DNA of 64,000 bases from Halarcobacter sp. (GCF_963676935.1 NZ_OY781470.1:62001-126000), one strand, 5' to 3'. Counted from the stretch's first letter, positions 53,275-63,824 are shown. The notes: generated by a model from the letters alone, not told the origin. Translations and numbers: made by a program.

Positions 53275-54270
53275 ATGTCAACTGTAAGTTACAAAGATGC
53301 AGGTGTAGATATAGATGCTGGAAATCAGTTTGTAGAGAATATTAAACCCCATGTAAAATCAACTATGATACCAGGTGTTTTGGGTGGAATTGGGTCTTTT
53401 GCAGGAGCTTTTGAGCTACCAACTGGATATAAAGAGCCTGTACTTCTTTCTGGAACAGACGGTGTTGGAACAAAACTAAAATTAGCAATTGATTCAAAAA
53501 AGTTTGATACTGTTGGTATCGATTTAGTTGCTATGTGTACAAATGACTTATTATGTAATTTTGGTGAACCACTATTTTTCTTAGATTATTATGCAACTGC
53601 AAAACTTGAAGTAGATGAAGCAACTGATGTGGTAAAAGGTATTGCAGAAGGTTGTGTAAGAAGTGAATGTGCATTAGTTGGTGGTGAAACTGCAGAGATG
53701 CCAGGGATGTACAAAGAGGGTGATTTTGATTTAGCAGGTTTTTGTGTTGGTATTGCAGAGAAATCTGAGTTAAATAGAATTGAAAAAATTGAATCTGGTG
53801 ATATATTAATTGCTTTACCATCTTCAGGTGTACATTCAAATGGTTTTTCACTTGTTAGAAAACTTCTTTTAGAAAAATTAGGGATGACTTTAGAAGATGA
53901 ATTTGATGGAAAACCTTTAAAAGATGTACTTTTAGAGCCAACTAGAATTTATGTAAAAGAATTCAAAGCAAACAAAGAAAATATTAATGCTTTAGCACAT
54001 ATTACAGGTGGAGGAATTACTGAAAACCTTCCAAGAGTATTACCTGATAATTTAAAAGCGGTGGTTGATAGAAGTAAAATCCAAGTATTACCTATTTTTG
54101 AATTTATGTCTCAATTTGTAGAAGTTGAAGAGATGTATAGAACTTTTAATATGGGTGTTGGTATGGTTCTTGTTGTAAATCCAAGTAATGTTGACAGCGT
54201 ATTAGCTAATACTGATGGATATGTTATTGGAGAAATAGCAGAGGGTGAAAAAGGCGTTGAGTTTATTTAA
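53275..54270 (+). CDS. purM: Phosphoribosylaminoimidazole (AIR) synthetase
   Basis: This 331-aa ATP-dependent enzyme closes the imidazole ring in purine synthesis. Family motifs include YKDAGVDIDAGN, LLSGTDGVGTKLKLA, GGETAEMPGMY and HITGGGITENLPR. Upstream, an imperfect palindrome AAGCAATCTTAAGATGCTT (53221-53239) lies about 36 bp before the ATG and could be an operator. AAGGAA precedes the start. Confidence 0.97.
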   Translation: MSTVSYKDAGVDIDAGNQFVENIKPHVKSTMIPGVLGGIGSFAGAFELPTGYKEPVLLSGTDGVGTKLKLAIDSKKFDTVGIDLVAMCTNDLLCNFGEPLFFLDYYATAKLEVDEATDVVKGIAEGCVRSECALVGGETAEMPGMYKEGDFDLAGFCVGIAEKSELNRIEKIESGDILIALPSSGVHSNGFSLVRKLLLEKLGMTLEDEFDGKPLKDVLLEPTRIYVKEFKANKENINALAHITGGGITENLPRVLPDNLKAVVDRSKIQVLPIFEFMSQFVEVEEMYRTFNMGVGMVLVVNPSNVDSVLANTDGYVIGEIAEGEKGVEFI

Positions 54271-54281
54271 ACTCAATCCTT

Positions 54282-54983
54282 TTAACTATTCATTTCAATA
54301 AAAAGAAAATGTGAATTTTCTAAAGCCTCAATTTTTATAGATTTTTCTTCTGTAATCTCAAGTGCGTCGCCATAATCTAAAGTAATATTGTTTATATTTG
54401 CTTTACCCTCAATTAATACAAAATAGATTTGTCTGTTAGTTTTTATATCGTATTCTAATTCTTTATTCTTATCAAGTTCACTAACATACATATTTATATC
54501 TTGGTATATTTTTACATTTGCTTTCCCATTTGTAGAAGATACTATATTTAATAATCTGTTTCTTCTTTCCTCTTCTTTAAATTTTTGTGAACCATAAAGT
54601 CTTGGTAAACCATTTTGGGGTGGTAAAATCCATATTTGTAATAATCTTAATATTTTTGAATGGTGAAGATTATATTCACTATGAAAAATACCATCTCCTG
54701 CACTTAAATATTGAACTTCACCTCTTTTTAATGTTTCTTCATTACCCATAGAATCTTTGTGAGTAATCTCTCCATCTATAACATATGAGATGATCTCCAT
54801 ATTTGAGTGTGGATGGGTATTAAATCCAGAGTTTGGTTCTATTAAATCATCATTTATAACTCTTAACACACCAAAATTGATATTTTGAGGGTTATAGTAT
54901 TCAGCAAAAGAGAAATGAAATCTACTTTTTAACCAACCTAAGTTAGAACTTCCCATATTATCTTTTGGTAGTTTTTTTAACAT
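54282..54983 (-). CDS. Pirin family protein
   Basis: This 233-aa cupin has the pirin metal site HPHSNMEIISYVIDGEITHKDSMGN and the second conserved block GDGIFHSEYN. Bacterial pirins include quercetin-dioxygenase-like proteins and redox regulators. It is the last gene of a minus-strand run (YceI, extradiol dioxygenase, FMN reductase, pirin) preceded by a MarR operator. This context suggests a role in handling quinones or aromatic electrophiles. Confidence 0.9.
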   Translation of the reverse strand: MLKKLPKDNMGSSNLGWLKSRFHFSFAEYYNPQNINFGVLRVINDDLIEPNSGFNTHPHSNMEIISYVIDGEITHKDSMGNEETLKRGEVQYLSAGDGIFHSEYNLHHSKILRLLQIWILPPQNGLPRLYGSQKFKEEERRNRLLNIVSSTNGKANVKIYQDINMYVSELDKNKELEYDIKTNRQIYFVLIEGKANINNITLDYGDALEITEEKSIKIEALENSHFLFIEMNS

Positions 54984-54986
54984 AAC

Positions 54987-55490
54987 TTATTCTTTGATTA
55001 GACTTGAAAATTGATCTAATATTCTATCTGAGCTATCTTCTCTTAGAGGATTAGTGTATGATGTTACAATCTCTCTTGGCATTACAATTGAACCTAGTCT
55101 TGTAAATTGGGCTCTTAGTGAGTTCATTAAATCAATTCCATTACTTCCTGAGTGAGTAGCTAATTGTATTTTTTTCAAAGAAAATAGTTCTCTAAAATCA
55201 TCTCCAATTCTTGAAACCCATGCAATCATATTTACTAATACAGGAGGCACACTAAAATTGTATTCAGGAGAAACAAAAATATAACCTGAGGCTTTTTTCA
55301 TTTTTTCACTTAAATCTAAAGCTTTTTGTGGAATTCCATCATTTTGTTCTTTGTCTGTATCATACATCGGAAGATTTAATTCTACTAAATTGATAATCTC
55401 ACTTTCTATTTTTTTATCATTTAATTGTGTTTGTAGCTTTTGAGCTAATTTTACATTTTCATTTAAACTTGCAACAAATATTAATATCAT
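54987..55490 (-). CDS. NADPH-dependent FMN reductase / quinone reductase
   Basis: This 167-aa flavodoxin-fold protein has VASLNENVKLAQKLQTQL at the FMN phosphate loop and the GYIFVSPEYNFSVPPVLVNMI motif typical of FMN_red enzymes. It reduces FMN, azo dyes or quinones. It starts 3 bp after the dioxygenase gene and 3 bp before pirin, so it belongs to the MarR-linked operon. Confidence 0.88.
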   Translation of the reverse strand: MILIFVASLNENVKLAQKLQTQLNDKKIESEIINLVELNLPMYDTDKEQNDGIPQKALDLSEKMKKASGYIFVSPEYNFSVPPVLVNMIAWVSRIGDDFRELFSLKKIQLATHSGSNGIDLMNSLRAQFTRLGSIVMPREIVTSYTNPLREDSSDRILDQFSSLIKE

Positions 55491-55493
55491 AAT

Positions 55494-56273
55494 TTACTCC
55501 TTAAATATTATTGTGTCCATTGATTGATTGCCATACATATATACGTCATGTAGGCTTTCACCAATTTTATTTTTTGAATTTCCAAGTGTTATATAGAATG
55601 GTAAAAAGTGTTCAGGTGTAGGATGATTTTGTCTAAAATCTTTAGCTTTTGATTCTATATCAAGTAGCGTTTTATAATCACCATTTTTAGAATTTTCTAC
55701 AACCCAATCATGGAAATCTTTTGCATAATCTTTTATATGTTTACTATCTTCTATCCAATCACTATCTCTTAAGTTATGAGTTATTGCACCACTTGCAATA
55801 ATTAATGTGTTTTTTCTTAAACTTTGTAGTGCTTCACCCAATTTAAATAATTGATATTGGTTAAAAGTATATGGTAAAGATAGTTGTATTATTGGTATAT
55901 CTGCTTTTGGATACATAAATCTAAGTGGTGACCATACACCATGGTCGTAACCACCTCTAGAATAATCTTTTTCCACTTCAAAACCTTCATTGATTAGAAG
56001 ATTAAGTATCTCATCTGCTTTTTTTAAATCACTATTCGCAGGGTATGTCAATTTATATAATTCTTTAGGAAAATTATAAAAATCATAAATCAAAGAGGGT
56101 GACTCTTCATATAAAACTTTTAAATTATTTGTCACCCAGTGAGCAGATATTACCAAGATATATTTAGGCTTTTCAAATTTAGTTGATAATGTATTTAAAA
56201 ATTCTGTTGTATTATTTTTCATTATCATCAATTGTGGTGAGCCATGTGATATATATATACTTGGTAACATCAT
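55494..56273 (-). CDS. Class III extradiol dioxygenase (LigB/DODA-like)
   Basis: This 259-aa protein has LPSIYISHGSPQLM at the N-terminus, with the first metal histidine, then ISAHWVT and YDHGVWSPLRFMYP with further ligands, and ASGAITHNL near residue 165. It is of the YgiD/4,5-DOPA dioxygenase type, cleaving catechol rings. It starts 6 bp after yceI and is likely part of the MarR-controlled unit. Confidence 0.9.
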   Translation of the reverse strand: MMLPSIYISHGSPQLMIMKNNTTEFLNTLSTKFEKPKYILVISAHWVTNNLKVLYEESPSLIYDFYNFPKELYKLTYPANSDLKKADEILNLLINEGFEVEKDYSRGGYDHGVWSPLRFMYPKADIPIIQLSLPYTFNQYQLFKLGEALQSLRKNTLIIASGAITHNLRDSDWIEDSKHIKDYAKDFHDWVVENSKNGDYKTLLDIESKAKDFRQNHPTPEHFLPFYITLGNSKNKIGESLHDVYMYGNQSMDTIIFKE

Positions 56274-56279
56274 AAATCC

Positions 56280-56846
56280 TTATTTTGCTAGAACACCTTC
56301 AAGTTCTACATTGATTTTTACATCTTCTCCAACCATTACTCCTCCAGCTTCAAGAGCTTTATTCCAGTTTAGACCATAATCTTTTCTATTTACTTTACCC
56401 TCAATTTCTAAACCAACTCTTTTATTTCCCCATGGATCAACAATTTCACCAGTTTTTTCAATATCAAAAACAACATCTTTTGTAACACCTCTCATAGTAA
56501 ATTTACCATAAGCTTTTTCATCTTCTATTTTGTTAACTTTAAAAGTGATTTGGGGATGATTTACTGCATCAAAAAAATCTGCTGATTTTAAGTGACCATC
56601 TCTTTTTTTATTATCAGTGTTGATTGAATCAACTTCAACTGTCCCATCGATTGATTTTACAGTACCTGTTTTTTCATCATATTCAAAAGAGCCAGAAAAT
56701 TTTTCAAAATTTCCTCTTACATTAGAGATCATTAAGTGTTTTACTTTGAATCCAACATTTGAATGACTTGCGTCTACCTTATAAGTTCCTGCATATAATG
56801 CGCCTGCTGCAATGATTGATGCCAATCCTATTTTAATTAATTTCAT
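56280..56846 (-). CDS. YceI family periplasmic protein
   Basis: This 188-aa protein has a signal peptide (MKLIKIGLASIIAAGALYAGTYKVDASHS) and the YceI lipocalin-like fold (HSNVGFKVKHLMISNVRGNFEKFSG, GKFTMRGVTKDVVFD). Family members bind isoprenoid or quinone-like molecules in the periplasm. It is the first gene of a four-gene run and has the operator TACTAATTAGTA 16 bp upstream of its start, pointing to control by the adjacent MarR protein. Confidence 0.93.
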   Translation of the reverse strand: MKLIKIGLASIIAAGALYAGTYKVDASHSNVGFKVKHLMISNVRGNFEKFSGSFEYDEKTGTVKSIDGTVEVDSINTDNKKRDGHLKSADFFDAVNHPQITFKVNKIEDEKAYGKFTMRGVTKDVVFDIEKTGEIVDPWGNKRVGLEIEGKVNRKDYGLNWNKALEAGGVMVGEDVKINVELEGVLAK

Positions 56847-56861
56847 TTTATATCCTTAAAT

Positions 56862-56873
56862 TACTAATTAGTA
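56862..56873. promoter_or_regulatory. MarR operator in front of yceI
   Basis: The perfect palindrome TACTAATTAGTA, 15 bp upstream of the yceI start, is identical to 57369-57380 in front of the marR gene. Shared, perfectly symmetric sites strongly suggest a common repressor. Confidence 0.75.
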
Positions 56874-56892
56874 TTATTAAATTAAAAAAAAC

Positions 56893-57342
56893 TTATGCTT
56901 TATAAATTTTTCTTAATAACCTATAAAGAGTTTCAATCTCACCTTCTTCTAAAACACCCATATAATCATAAATGTTTTGAGCATGTTGAGGGAATATTGC
57001 TTTCATCTTATCTTTACCCTTTTGTGTAATAGATAAAATACTTGCTCTTTTATCTTCTGGATTTACAACTGATGTAATCCAACCATCTCTTTTCAAATTT
57101 TTTACCACTACAGTGATATTCCCTGGTGTACTAAGGGTTAACTTAGTAATTGAACCAATGCTTAAATCACCTCTATGATAAAGTACTTCTAAAACTTTAA
57201 ATTGATTAAAAGTTAATTCATGTTCAGAAAAATATTTGAGTTCATGATTAAAAAATTTATTATATGTTTTTGAAACTTGCACCCAAGTTTTCATAGACAT
57301 ATCTGTTTTTTTGCCATAACTAATTAAACTTTTTCTTTCCAT
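56893..57342 (-). CDS. MarR family transcriptional regulator
   Basis: This 149-aa protein has a winged helix at residues 45-110 (TFNQFKVLEVLYHRGDLSIGSITKLT, recognition helix LSTPGNITVVVKNLKRDGWI) and DKRASILSITQKGKDKM in the wing. Two copies of a TACTAATTAGTA-type operator lie 27-80 bp upstream of its start, and one lies before yceI. It probably represses itself and the redox operon, responding to electrophiles or oxidants. It has one cysteine-free sensing region, so ligand binding rather than thiol switching is likelier. Confidence 0.9.
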   Translation of the reverse strand: MERKSLISYGKKTDMSMKTWVQVSKTYNKFFNHELKYFSEHELTFNQFKVLEVLYHRGDLSIGSITKLTLSTPGNITVVVKNLKRDGWITSVVNPEDKRASILSITQKGKDKMKAIFPQHAQNIYDYMGVLEEGEIETLYRLLRKIYKA

Positions 57343-57368
57343 TTTTAACTCCTTGTGTGAAATTATAG

Positions 57369-57380
57369 TACTAATTAGTA
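57369..57380. promoter_or_regulatory. MarR operator, first upstream copy
   Basis: Perfect palindrome TACTAATTAGTA, 27 bp upstream of the marR start codon and identical to the site before yceI (56862-56873). Confidence 0.75.
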
Positions 57381-57410
57381 ATAAAAGTCAAGGGTTGAAA
57401 TATTTTTTAT

Positions 57411-57422
57411 TACTAGTTAGTA
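57411..57422. promoter_or_regulatory. MarR operator, second upstream copy
   Basis: TACTAGTTAGTA differs from the other two sites by one base. Its centre lies 42 bp (four helical turns) from that of 57369-57380, an arrangement that allows two dimers to bind on the same DNA face. Confidence 0.65.
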
Positions 57423-57526
57423 GTACATGAAGCTTATAAAAATACTATTTTTTGGTAGTTCTAGAAAAATTGAATTTTTTATAATTTGATTAAAACAGGT
57501 TTGAATTTTTGTAGTTAAAGTAGTGA

Positions 57527-57552
57527 TTGACAGCAGTAAAAACTGCTGTCAA
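57527..57552. terminator. Hairpin downstream of the H1-like gene
   Basis: TTGACAGCAGT pairs perfectly with ACTGCTGTCAA over 11 bp with a 4-nt AAAA loop, 8 bp beyond the stop of the H1-like gene on the minus strand. The U-tract is upstream rather than downstream on that strand, so it is a stabilising 3' hairpin or a weak terminator. Confidence 0.6.
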
Positions 57553-57559
57553 TAAAAAA

Positions 57560-57745
57560 TTAAGCAGCTTTTTTAGCTAGTTTTTTAGCAGCAGCTTTTG
57601 CTTTTTTAGGTTTAGTAAGTTTTAATTTAGTAACTTTTTTTGCAACTTTTTTCGCAACTTTTTTTACATCTTTCTTTTTAGCAACTTTTGCTGCAGCTTT
57701 TTTAGCGATTTTAGCAACTTTTTTTTCTTTTAATTCTTTTGCCAT
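57560..57745 (-). CDS. Histone H1-like Lys/Ala-rich protein
   Basis: A 61-aa protein made almost wholly of Lys, Ala and Val in KK-A-x-KVAKK repeats, like bacterial histone H1 or Hc1-type proteins. It would bind DNA non-specifically. It has AAAAGGAC just upstream of its start and a hairpin downstream. Low-complexity sequence makes orthology uncertain. Confidence 0.75.
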   Translation of the reverse strand: MAKELKEKKVAKIAKKAAAKVAKKKDVKKVAKKVAKKVTKLKLTKPKKAKAAAKKLAKKAA

Positions 57746-57952
57746 TTGGCGTCCTTTTATAATAGTTTTTATCTATTACTTATAATCTAAAGTAATAAAA
57801 TATAGAGAATTATAACGATTATTATTTATTTTGTCAAATATTATTAAAAATTCTTTATAAAAATTTGTAAATTTATGCTTAACCTCTTCGTAATTTTCTT
57901 TTAGATAAAATATCACGCTTTACTGTAAATAGAGAATTTATAATTAGAGGAT

Positions 57953-59068
57953 ATGAAAATGCTTTTAACACCAGGACCTACCCCTGTACCAGAGTTTGTT
58001 AGAAAAGCTATGGCGGATGTGACTATACATCATAGAACACCAGAGTTTGAAAAAATATTTGAAGAAACAAGAGAATTATTATTTGAATTATATGGAATGG
58101 ATGAGGTAGTTATGCTTGCATCTAGTGGTTCGGGTGCTATGGAAGCTTGTGTTACAAACTTAACTCATAAAAAAGCTCTTACAATCAATTCAGGAAAATT
58201 TGGTGACAGATTTGGAAAAATCTGTAAGGCTTTTGATATAGATTATACAGAAATAAAAAATGAATGGAATACTCCTGTAAGTGTTGATGCAGTTGTAGAA
58301 ACAATAAAAAATGATAAAGATATTGATGCTATATTTATTCAGCTTTGCGAAAGTGCTGGAGGTTTAAGACACCCAGTTGAAGAGATGGCAAAAGCTGTAA
58401 AAGAGATAAATCCAAATATTTCAATTGTAGCTGATGGTATTACTGCAATTGGTGTAGAAAAAATAGATGTAACAAATTTGGATGCAGTTATTACAGGTAG
58501 TCAAAAAGCTTTAATGTTACCTCCTGGTTTAGCTATAATTGGTTTATCAAATAATGCTGTTGCAAAGATTGAAGAGAAACCAAGAGGGTTCTATTTTAAC
58601 CTTGCAACAGAGATAAAAAAACAAAAAACAAATACTACAGCTTGGACTGCTGCTACAACTTTAATAATTGGATTAAAAGCAATTTTATCTCATATTAAAG
58701 AGAATGGTGGGTTTGAAAAGCTATATGAAGATACAGCAATCAGAGCAAAAGCTACAAGGGAAGCTTTAAAAGCTATAGGGTGTGAAATATATCCTAAAAC
58801 TCCAGCTAATGCAATGACAACAATTTATACTGAAAATGCACCAGCAATTAGAAAAATATTAAAAACAAAGTATAATGTAAATATTGCAGGTGGGCAAGAC
58901 CATATTAAAACATTGATATTTAGAATAAATCACATGGGACTTGTTGAAGATTTTGAAGCTTCATGGGTTGTTAATGCTATTGAATTAGCTATGGATGAAT
59001 TGGGCTTAAGAACTTTTGATGGTACAGCTAGTAGAGTTCTTTTAGAAAATATGTTTAAAGGTAACTAA
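57953..59068 (+). CDS. Class V aminotransferase (alanine-glyoxylate / serine-pyruvate type)
   Basis: This 371-aa PLP enzyme starts MLLTPGPTPVPEFVRKAM, the signature of this subfamily. The PLP lysine is in VITGSQKALMLPPGLA, and GSGAMEAC is an early conserved block. It interconverts serine, glyoxylate, pyruvate or related amino donors. It overlaps hisZ by one base and heads a plus-strand run hisZ-purA-DUF507-carA. Confidence 0.9.
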   Translation: MKMLLTPGPTPVPEFVRKAMADVTIHHRTPEFEKIFEETRELLFELYGMDEVVMLASSGSGAMEACVTNLTHKKALTINSGKFGDRFGKICKAFDIDYTEIKNEWNTPVSVDAVVETIKNDKDIDAIFIQLCESAGGLRHPVEEMAKAVKEINPNISIVADGITAIGVEKIDVTNLDAVITGSQKALMLPPGLAIIGLSNNAVAKIEEKPRGFYFNLATEIKKQKTNTTAWTAATTLIIGLKAILSHIKENGGFEKLYEDTAIRAKATREALKAIGCEIYPKTPANAMTTIYTENAPAIRKILKTKYNVNIAGGQDHIKTLIFRINHMGLVEDFEASWVVNAIELAMDELGLRTFDGTASRVLLENMFKGN

Positions 59069-59913
59069 TGATATTTGAACACGAAATACCAAAAGGTAGT
59101 AGATTATATTTTGGTAAAGCTGCTAAAGCAAAAAGGGAACTAGAATATAAAATAAGTACTCTTTTAGACAATAGAGGCTTTGAAGAGGTTGTTACACCAA
59201 ACTTTTCCTATTCACAACATCAATCTATTGCTAATGAAAGAAAACTAATAAAGTTTTCAGATGAGAAAAATGAACAGGTTTCTTTAAGAGCAGATTCTAC
59301 ACTTGATGTAGTTAGAATTATCACAAAAAGGTTAGGGCGTACAACCGACCATAAAAAATGGTTTTACGTACAGCCAATTTTTACATATCCATCATCAGAA
59401 GATTACCAAATAGGTTGTGAATGGATTTGCCATGACAATATTGTAGATATATTAAATCTTACTGGGGATATTTTAGTCGATTTAGAGATAAATCCTATTT
59501 TACAATTATCAAATATCAATATCCCAAAACTTGTATCAAAAGAGTTAAATATAGATATTGAACTTTTCAAAAATGGTGAGATTGCAAAACTTTTAAGTTT
59601 AGATATTGAGTGGCTAAATGAACTTATTCAGGTTAAAGATATTGAAGATTTAGAAAAAAGTATAAAAACTGCGCCTGAAGTTATAAAAAATGAACTTGAA
59701 AAGTTGCTAAGTACAGCAAAAGAGGTTTCATATAAAAATTTAGTAATAGCTCCTCTATATCATGGGAGTTTGAAATATTATGATGATGTATATTATAGAG
59801 TAATTCAAGATAATTATGTTTTATGCAAAGGTGGAAAATATAGTTCTGAGGGGATCAGTTCTTTAGGTTTTGCACTATATACAGATAGTTTATTAAAAAT
59901 TTTAGAGGATTAG
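59068..59913 (+). CDS. hisZ: ATP phosphoribosyltransferase regulatory subunit
   Basis: This 281-aa protein is a class II HisRS-like paralogue without tRNA-binding domain (FEHEIPKGSRLYFGKAAK, SLRADSTLDVVRIITKRLG). It partners a short HisG in histidine synthesis. Its start overlaps the stop of the aminotransferase gene, and purA follows 3 bp later. Confidence 0.85.
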   Translation: MIFEHEIPKGSRLYFGKAAKAKRELEYKISTLLDNRGFEEVVTPNFSYSQHQSIANERKLIKFSDEKNEQVSLRADSTLDVVRIITKRLGRTTDHKKWFYVQPIFTYPSSEDYQIGCEWICHDNIVDILNLTGDILVDLEINPILQLSNINIPKLVSKELNIDIELFKNGEIAKLLSLDIEWLNELIQVKDIEDLEKSIKTAPEVIKNELEKLLSTAKEVSYKNLVIAPLYHGSLKYYDDVYYRVIQDNYVLCKGGKYSSEGISSLGFALYTDSLLKILED

Positions 59914-61170
<1,257 letters not shown>

Positions 61171-61174
61171 GCCT

Positions 61175-61726
61175 ATGAGAATGAAGTTACATCATACACC
61201 ATATATTTCAAGACGAATATCAAGAGATTTGGTAAATTGCAATTTTGTAGAGATAAGAAAAACAAAAGATGAAATTACTGATGAGATTGAAAAGATTTTG
61301 GATGAAGACATCGAAAAAGAGTTTACACTTGACGAAAAAGTTAGTGAAATATTAGAGGGTCAAGAAGATAATATAGAGTTTTATAATGCTGATTATAGAC
61401 AACTTTTTTGGTTAACTAAAAAAAGGTTAGCTAATGATTTTGGTGTAATTTTAAACAATGAAGATAGATTTTCGGATATTGCACATAAGATATTAGATTT
61501 TTTATGGGAAGAGGATTATATTCATTATACTTGTTCAGATAATCAAGTGAAAAATGTAATATTTTCTTCAATAGATGAATTTTTAAAAGGTTTTGAAAAA
61601 GCAGATGATGCTGTTATGGAAAAAATTAAACATTATAAAAGAAAGTTAATACCAGGAACTGAGGAATATGATATTGTATATCATAGACTATATGAAGAAG
61701 AATTAATTAAACGAGGGTTAATGTAA
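61175..61726 (+). CDS. DUF507 family protein
   Basis: A 183-aa acidic, helical protein of the DUF507 type (HTPYISRRISRDLVNCNFVEI). In this phylum it is often found next to carA, as here (1 bp gap). Function unknown; it has no membrane segment or catalytic motif. Confidence 0.75.
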   Translation: MRMKLHHTPYISRRISRDLVNCNFVEIRKTKDEITDEIEKILDEDIEKEFTLDEKVSEILEGQEDNIEFYNADYRQLFWLTKKRLANDFGVILNNEDRFSDIAHKILDFLWEEDYIHYTCSDNQVKNVIFSSIDEFLKGFEKADDAVMEKIKHYKRKLIPGTEEYDIVYHRLYEEELIKRGLM

Positions 61727-61727
61727 A

Positions 61728-62852
61728 ATGCAAAAAGTATGGATTTATATAGAAAATGGCACTTTTTTAGAGGCTACTTCTTTTGGTGCAACAGGTACTG
61801 CTGTTGGAGAGATTGTATTTAATACTTCATTAACAGGATATCAAGAGATTATTACAGATCCTAGTTATGCTGGACAATTTGTTACATTTACAATGCCAGA
61901 GATTGGAAATGTTGGAGTAAATAAAGATGATATGGAAAGTTCAGGTGCACACTGTAAAGGCGTACTAGTTAGAAACTATCATCATGAACATTCAAATTTT
62001 AGAGCACAAGGTGATTTAGAATCACTTTTAAAAGAACAAAATGTTCTTGGAATTTGTAATATTGATACAAGATACTTAACAAAAATGATTAGAGATGAGG
62101 GTGCAATGATGATGATTGCTTCAACTGAAATCTCTGATAAAGATGAGTTAGCAAAAGTATTAAGTGAAAGTCCAAGAATTGAAGATATCAATTACATCAA
62201 AGAGGTAACTACAAAAGAGTCTTATGTTCATAAATTTGGAGCATGGAATCATGATAATCTAGCTTATGATAAAGCTGTAATGAGTGATAAAAAAATCGTA
62301 GCTATTGATTTTGGAATTAAAAGAAATATTCTAAATGAATTAGTTGCCTCAGGTTTAGAAGTTGAAGTTATCCCTGCATCATTCAAAGCAGATGATTTAA
62401 TCGCAAGATATGAAGCTGGTGAGATTGGTGGAGTATTCTTATCAAATGGACCTGGTGATCCATTAACTTTAACAGAAGAGAAAGCACAAATCCAAAAATT
62501 AATAGACAAAGATATCCCAATGTTTGCAATTTGTTTAGGACATCAAATGTTATCTATTGCACATGGATTTGATACATATAAATTAAAATTTGGTCAACAT
62601 GGTGGAAACCATCCAGTAGCAAATTCTGAGACAAAAGTTGTGGAGATTACAGCTCAAAACCATAACTACAATGTTCCAGATAATATCACTGATATTGCAG
62701 ATGTAACACATATGAATCTTTTTGATAATACTATTGAGGGTGTAAAATATAAGAATAAACCAATATTCTCAGTACAACATCACCCTGAGGCTAGTCCTGG
62801 CCCACACGAATCAAAATATATTTTTGATGAATTCGCAAAAATCGTAAAATAA
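61728..62852 (+). CDS. carA: Carbamoyl-phosphate synthase small subunit
   Basis: This 374-aa glutaminase subunit supplies ammonia for carbamoyl phosphate. The nucleophile Cys is in FAICLGHQMLSIAHG, the catalytic His/Glu in FSVQHHPEASPGP, and the N-terminal domain shows NTSLTGYQEIITDPSYAGQ. Length is normal. A strong terminator follows. Confidence 0.97.
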   Translation: MQKVWIYIENGTFLEATSFGATGTAVGEIVFNTSLTGYQEIITDPSYAGQFVTFTMPEIGNVGVNKDDMESSGAHCKGVLVRNYHHEHSNFRAQGDLESLLKEQNVLGICNIDTRYLTKMIRDEGAMMMIASTEISDKDELAKVLSESPRIEDINYIKEVTTKESYVHKFGAWNHDNLAYDKAVMSDKKIVAIDFGIKRNILNELVASGLEVEVIPASFKADDLIARYEAGEIGGVFLSNGPGDPLTLTEEKAQIQKLIDKDIPMFAICLGHQMLSIAHGFDTYKLKFGQHGGNHPVANSETKVVEITAQNHNYNVPDNITDIADVTHMNLFDNTIEGVKYKNKPIFSVQHHPEASPGPHESKYIFDEFAKIVK

Positions 62853-62859
62853 TTCTTAT

Positions 62860-62880
62860 AAGAAGGGGTTTACCCTTCTT
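62860..62880 (+). terminator. Terminator after carA
   Basis: AAGAAGGG (62860-62867) pairs with CCCTTCTT (62873-62880) across a 5-nt loop, followed by a T-rich tract (ACTTCTTTTTATC). It ends the aminotransferase-hisZ-purA-DUF507-carA run. Confidence 0.85.
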
Positions 62881-62927
62881 ACTTCTTTTTATCTTATATT
62901 TTTTAACTGATAAGCAAAAGGCAAATT

Positions 62928-63803
62928 ATGCAAAGCAAATCTGCAATAACAATTTTTTTATTATTAGGCATAGTTTGGGGTAGTAATTTTATATATATGA
63001 AATGGGCAAGTGATTTCATTACCCCTTTACAAGTTGTATTAGTAAGAGTTTTATTTGGTTTTATACCTGTATTAATATATGCACTATATAAAAAAGTTAT
63101 AAAAATCGAGCATTTTAAATATAGCTTTCATTTTTTTATGATGTCTTTATTGGGCACAACAGTTTATTATTTTTTCTTTGTAAAAGCAACATCTTTATTA
63201 TTATCTGGGGTTACAGGTGCTTTAAGTGGCTCAATTCCCTTATTTGCATTTCTATTGGGAATAATATTCTTAAAAGAGGAAAAACTAGATAGACGAATTA
63301 TAGGAATTTTTATTGGAATGTTAGGGGTGATATTTATCTCAAAACCTTTTGATACAAATTTGTTTGAATCAAATCTTGAAGGTATAGTTGATATTATCTT
63401 AGGTTCGTTAATAGTTGGTTCCTCATTTGTATATGCAAAAAGGTTTTTATCACCTTTAAAAATTCATTTTGCAGCACTAACAACATATCAATTAGGTTTT
63501 GCATTAATTACTTTGTTATTTATAACAGATTTAAATGGTCTAACAAGTATTACAAATGATATTCATGTATTTTTAGGTTCTGTTATAGGTTTAGGTTTAT
63601 TAGGTACAGGTTTAGCTTTTATTTTGTATTACTATTTAATAGAAAACTTAGGTGCAATTGCGGCATCATCTGCAACATATTTACCTCCAGTTGTTGCTTT
63701 GATAATAGGGTATTTTTTTATAGGTGAAGATATAGATTTAATTGATTGTTTAGGAACAATATTGATTTTTGGTGGTGTATTTTTAGTGAACAATAAAAAA
63801 TAA
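62928..63803 (+). CDS. EamA/DMT family transporter
   Basis: This 291-aa protein has ten hydrophobic helices in two EamA repeats (GIVWGSNFIYMKWASDFI and GSLIVGSSFVYAKRF...), the classic drug/metabolite transporter layout. The substrate is unknown. It has its own upstream AAAGGC ribosome site and is flanked by terminators, so it is transcribed alone. Confidence 0.9.
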   Translation: MQSKSAITIFLLLGIVWGSNFIYMKWASDFITPLQVVLVRVLFGFIPVLIYALYKKVIKIEHFKYSFHFFMMSLLGTTVYYFFFVKATSLLLSGVTGALSGSIPLFAFLLGIIFLKEEKLDRRIIGIFIGMLGVIFISKPFDTNLFESNLEGIVDIILGSLIVGSSFVYAKRFLSPLKIHFAALTTYQLGFALITLLFITDLNGLTSITNDIHVFLGSVIGLGLLGTGLAFILYYYLIENLGAIAASSATYLPPVVALIIGYFFIGEDIDLIDCLGTILIFGGVFLVNNKK

Positions 63804-63814
63804 TTGTTCACTAA
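63783..63814. terminator. Bidirectional terminator after EamA gene
   Basis: TTAGTGAACAAT (63783-63794) pairs perfectly with ATTGTTCACTAA (63803-63814) around an A-rich loop. It separates the EamA gene (stop at 63801) from the opposing phytase-like gene. Confidence 0.8.
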
Positions 63815-63824
63815 TATTAAAATT

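Noticed and set aside
57527-57552. Strong intrinsic terminator of the H1-like gene
   Set aside because: The helix is perfect, but the U-run lies before and not after the stem on the transcribed strand, so it is listed as a hairpin with reduced confidence.
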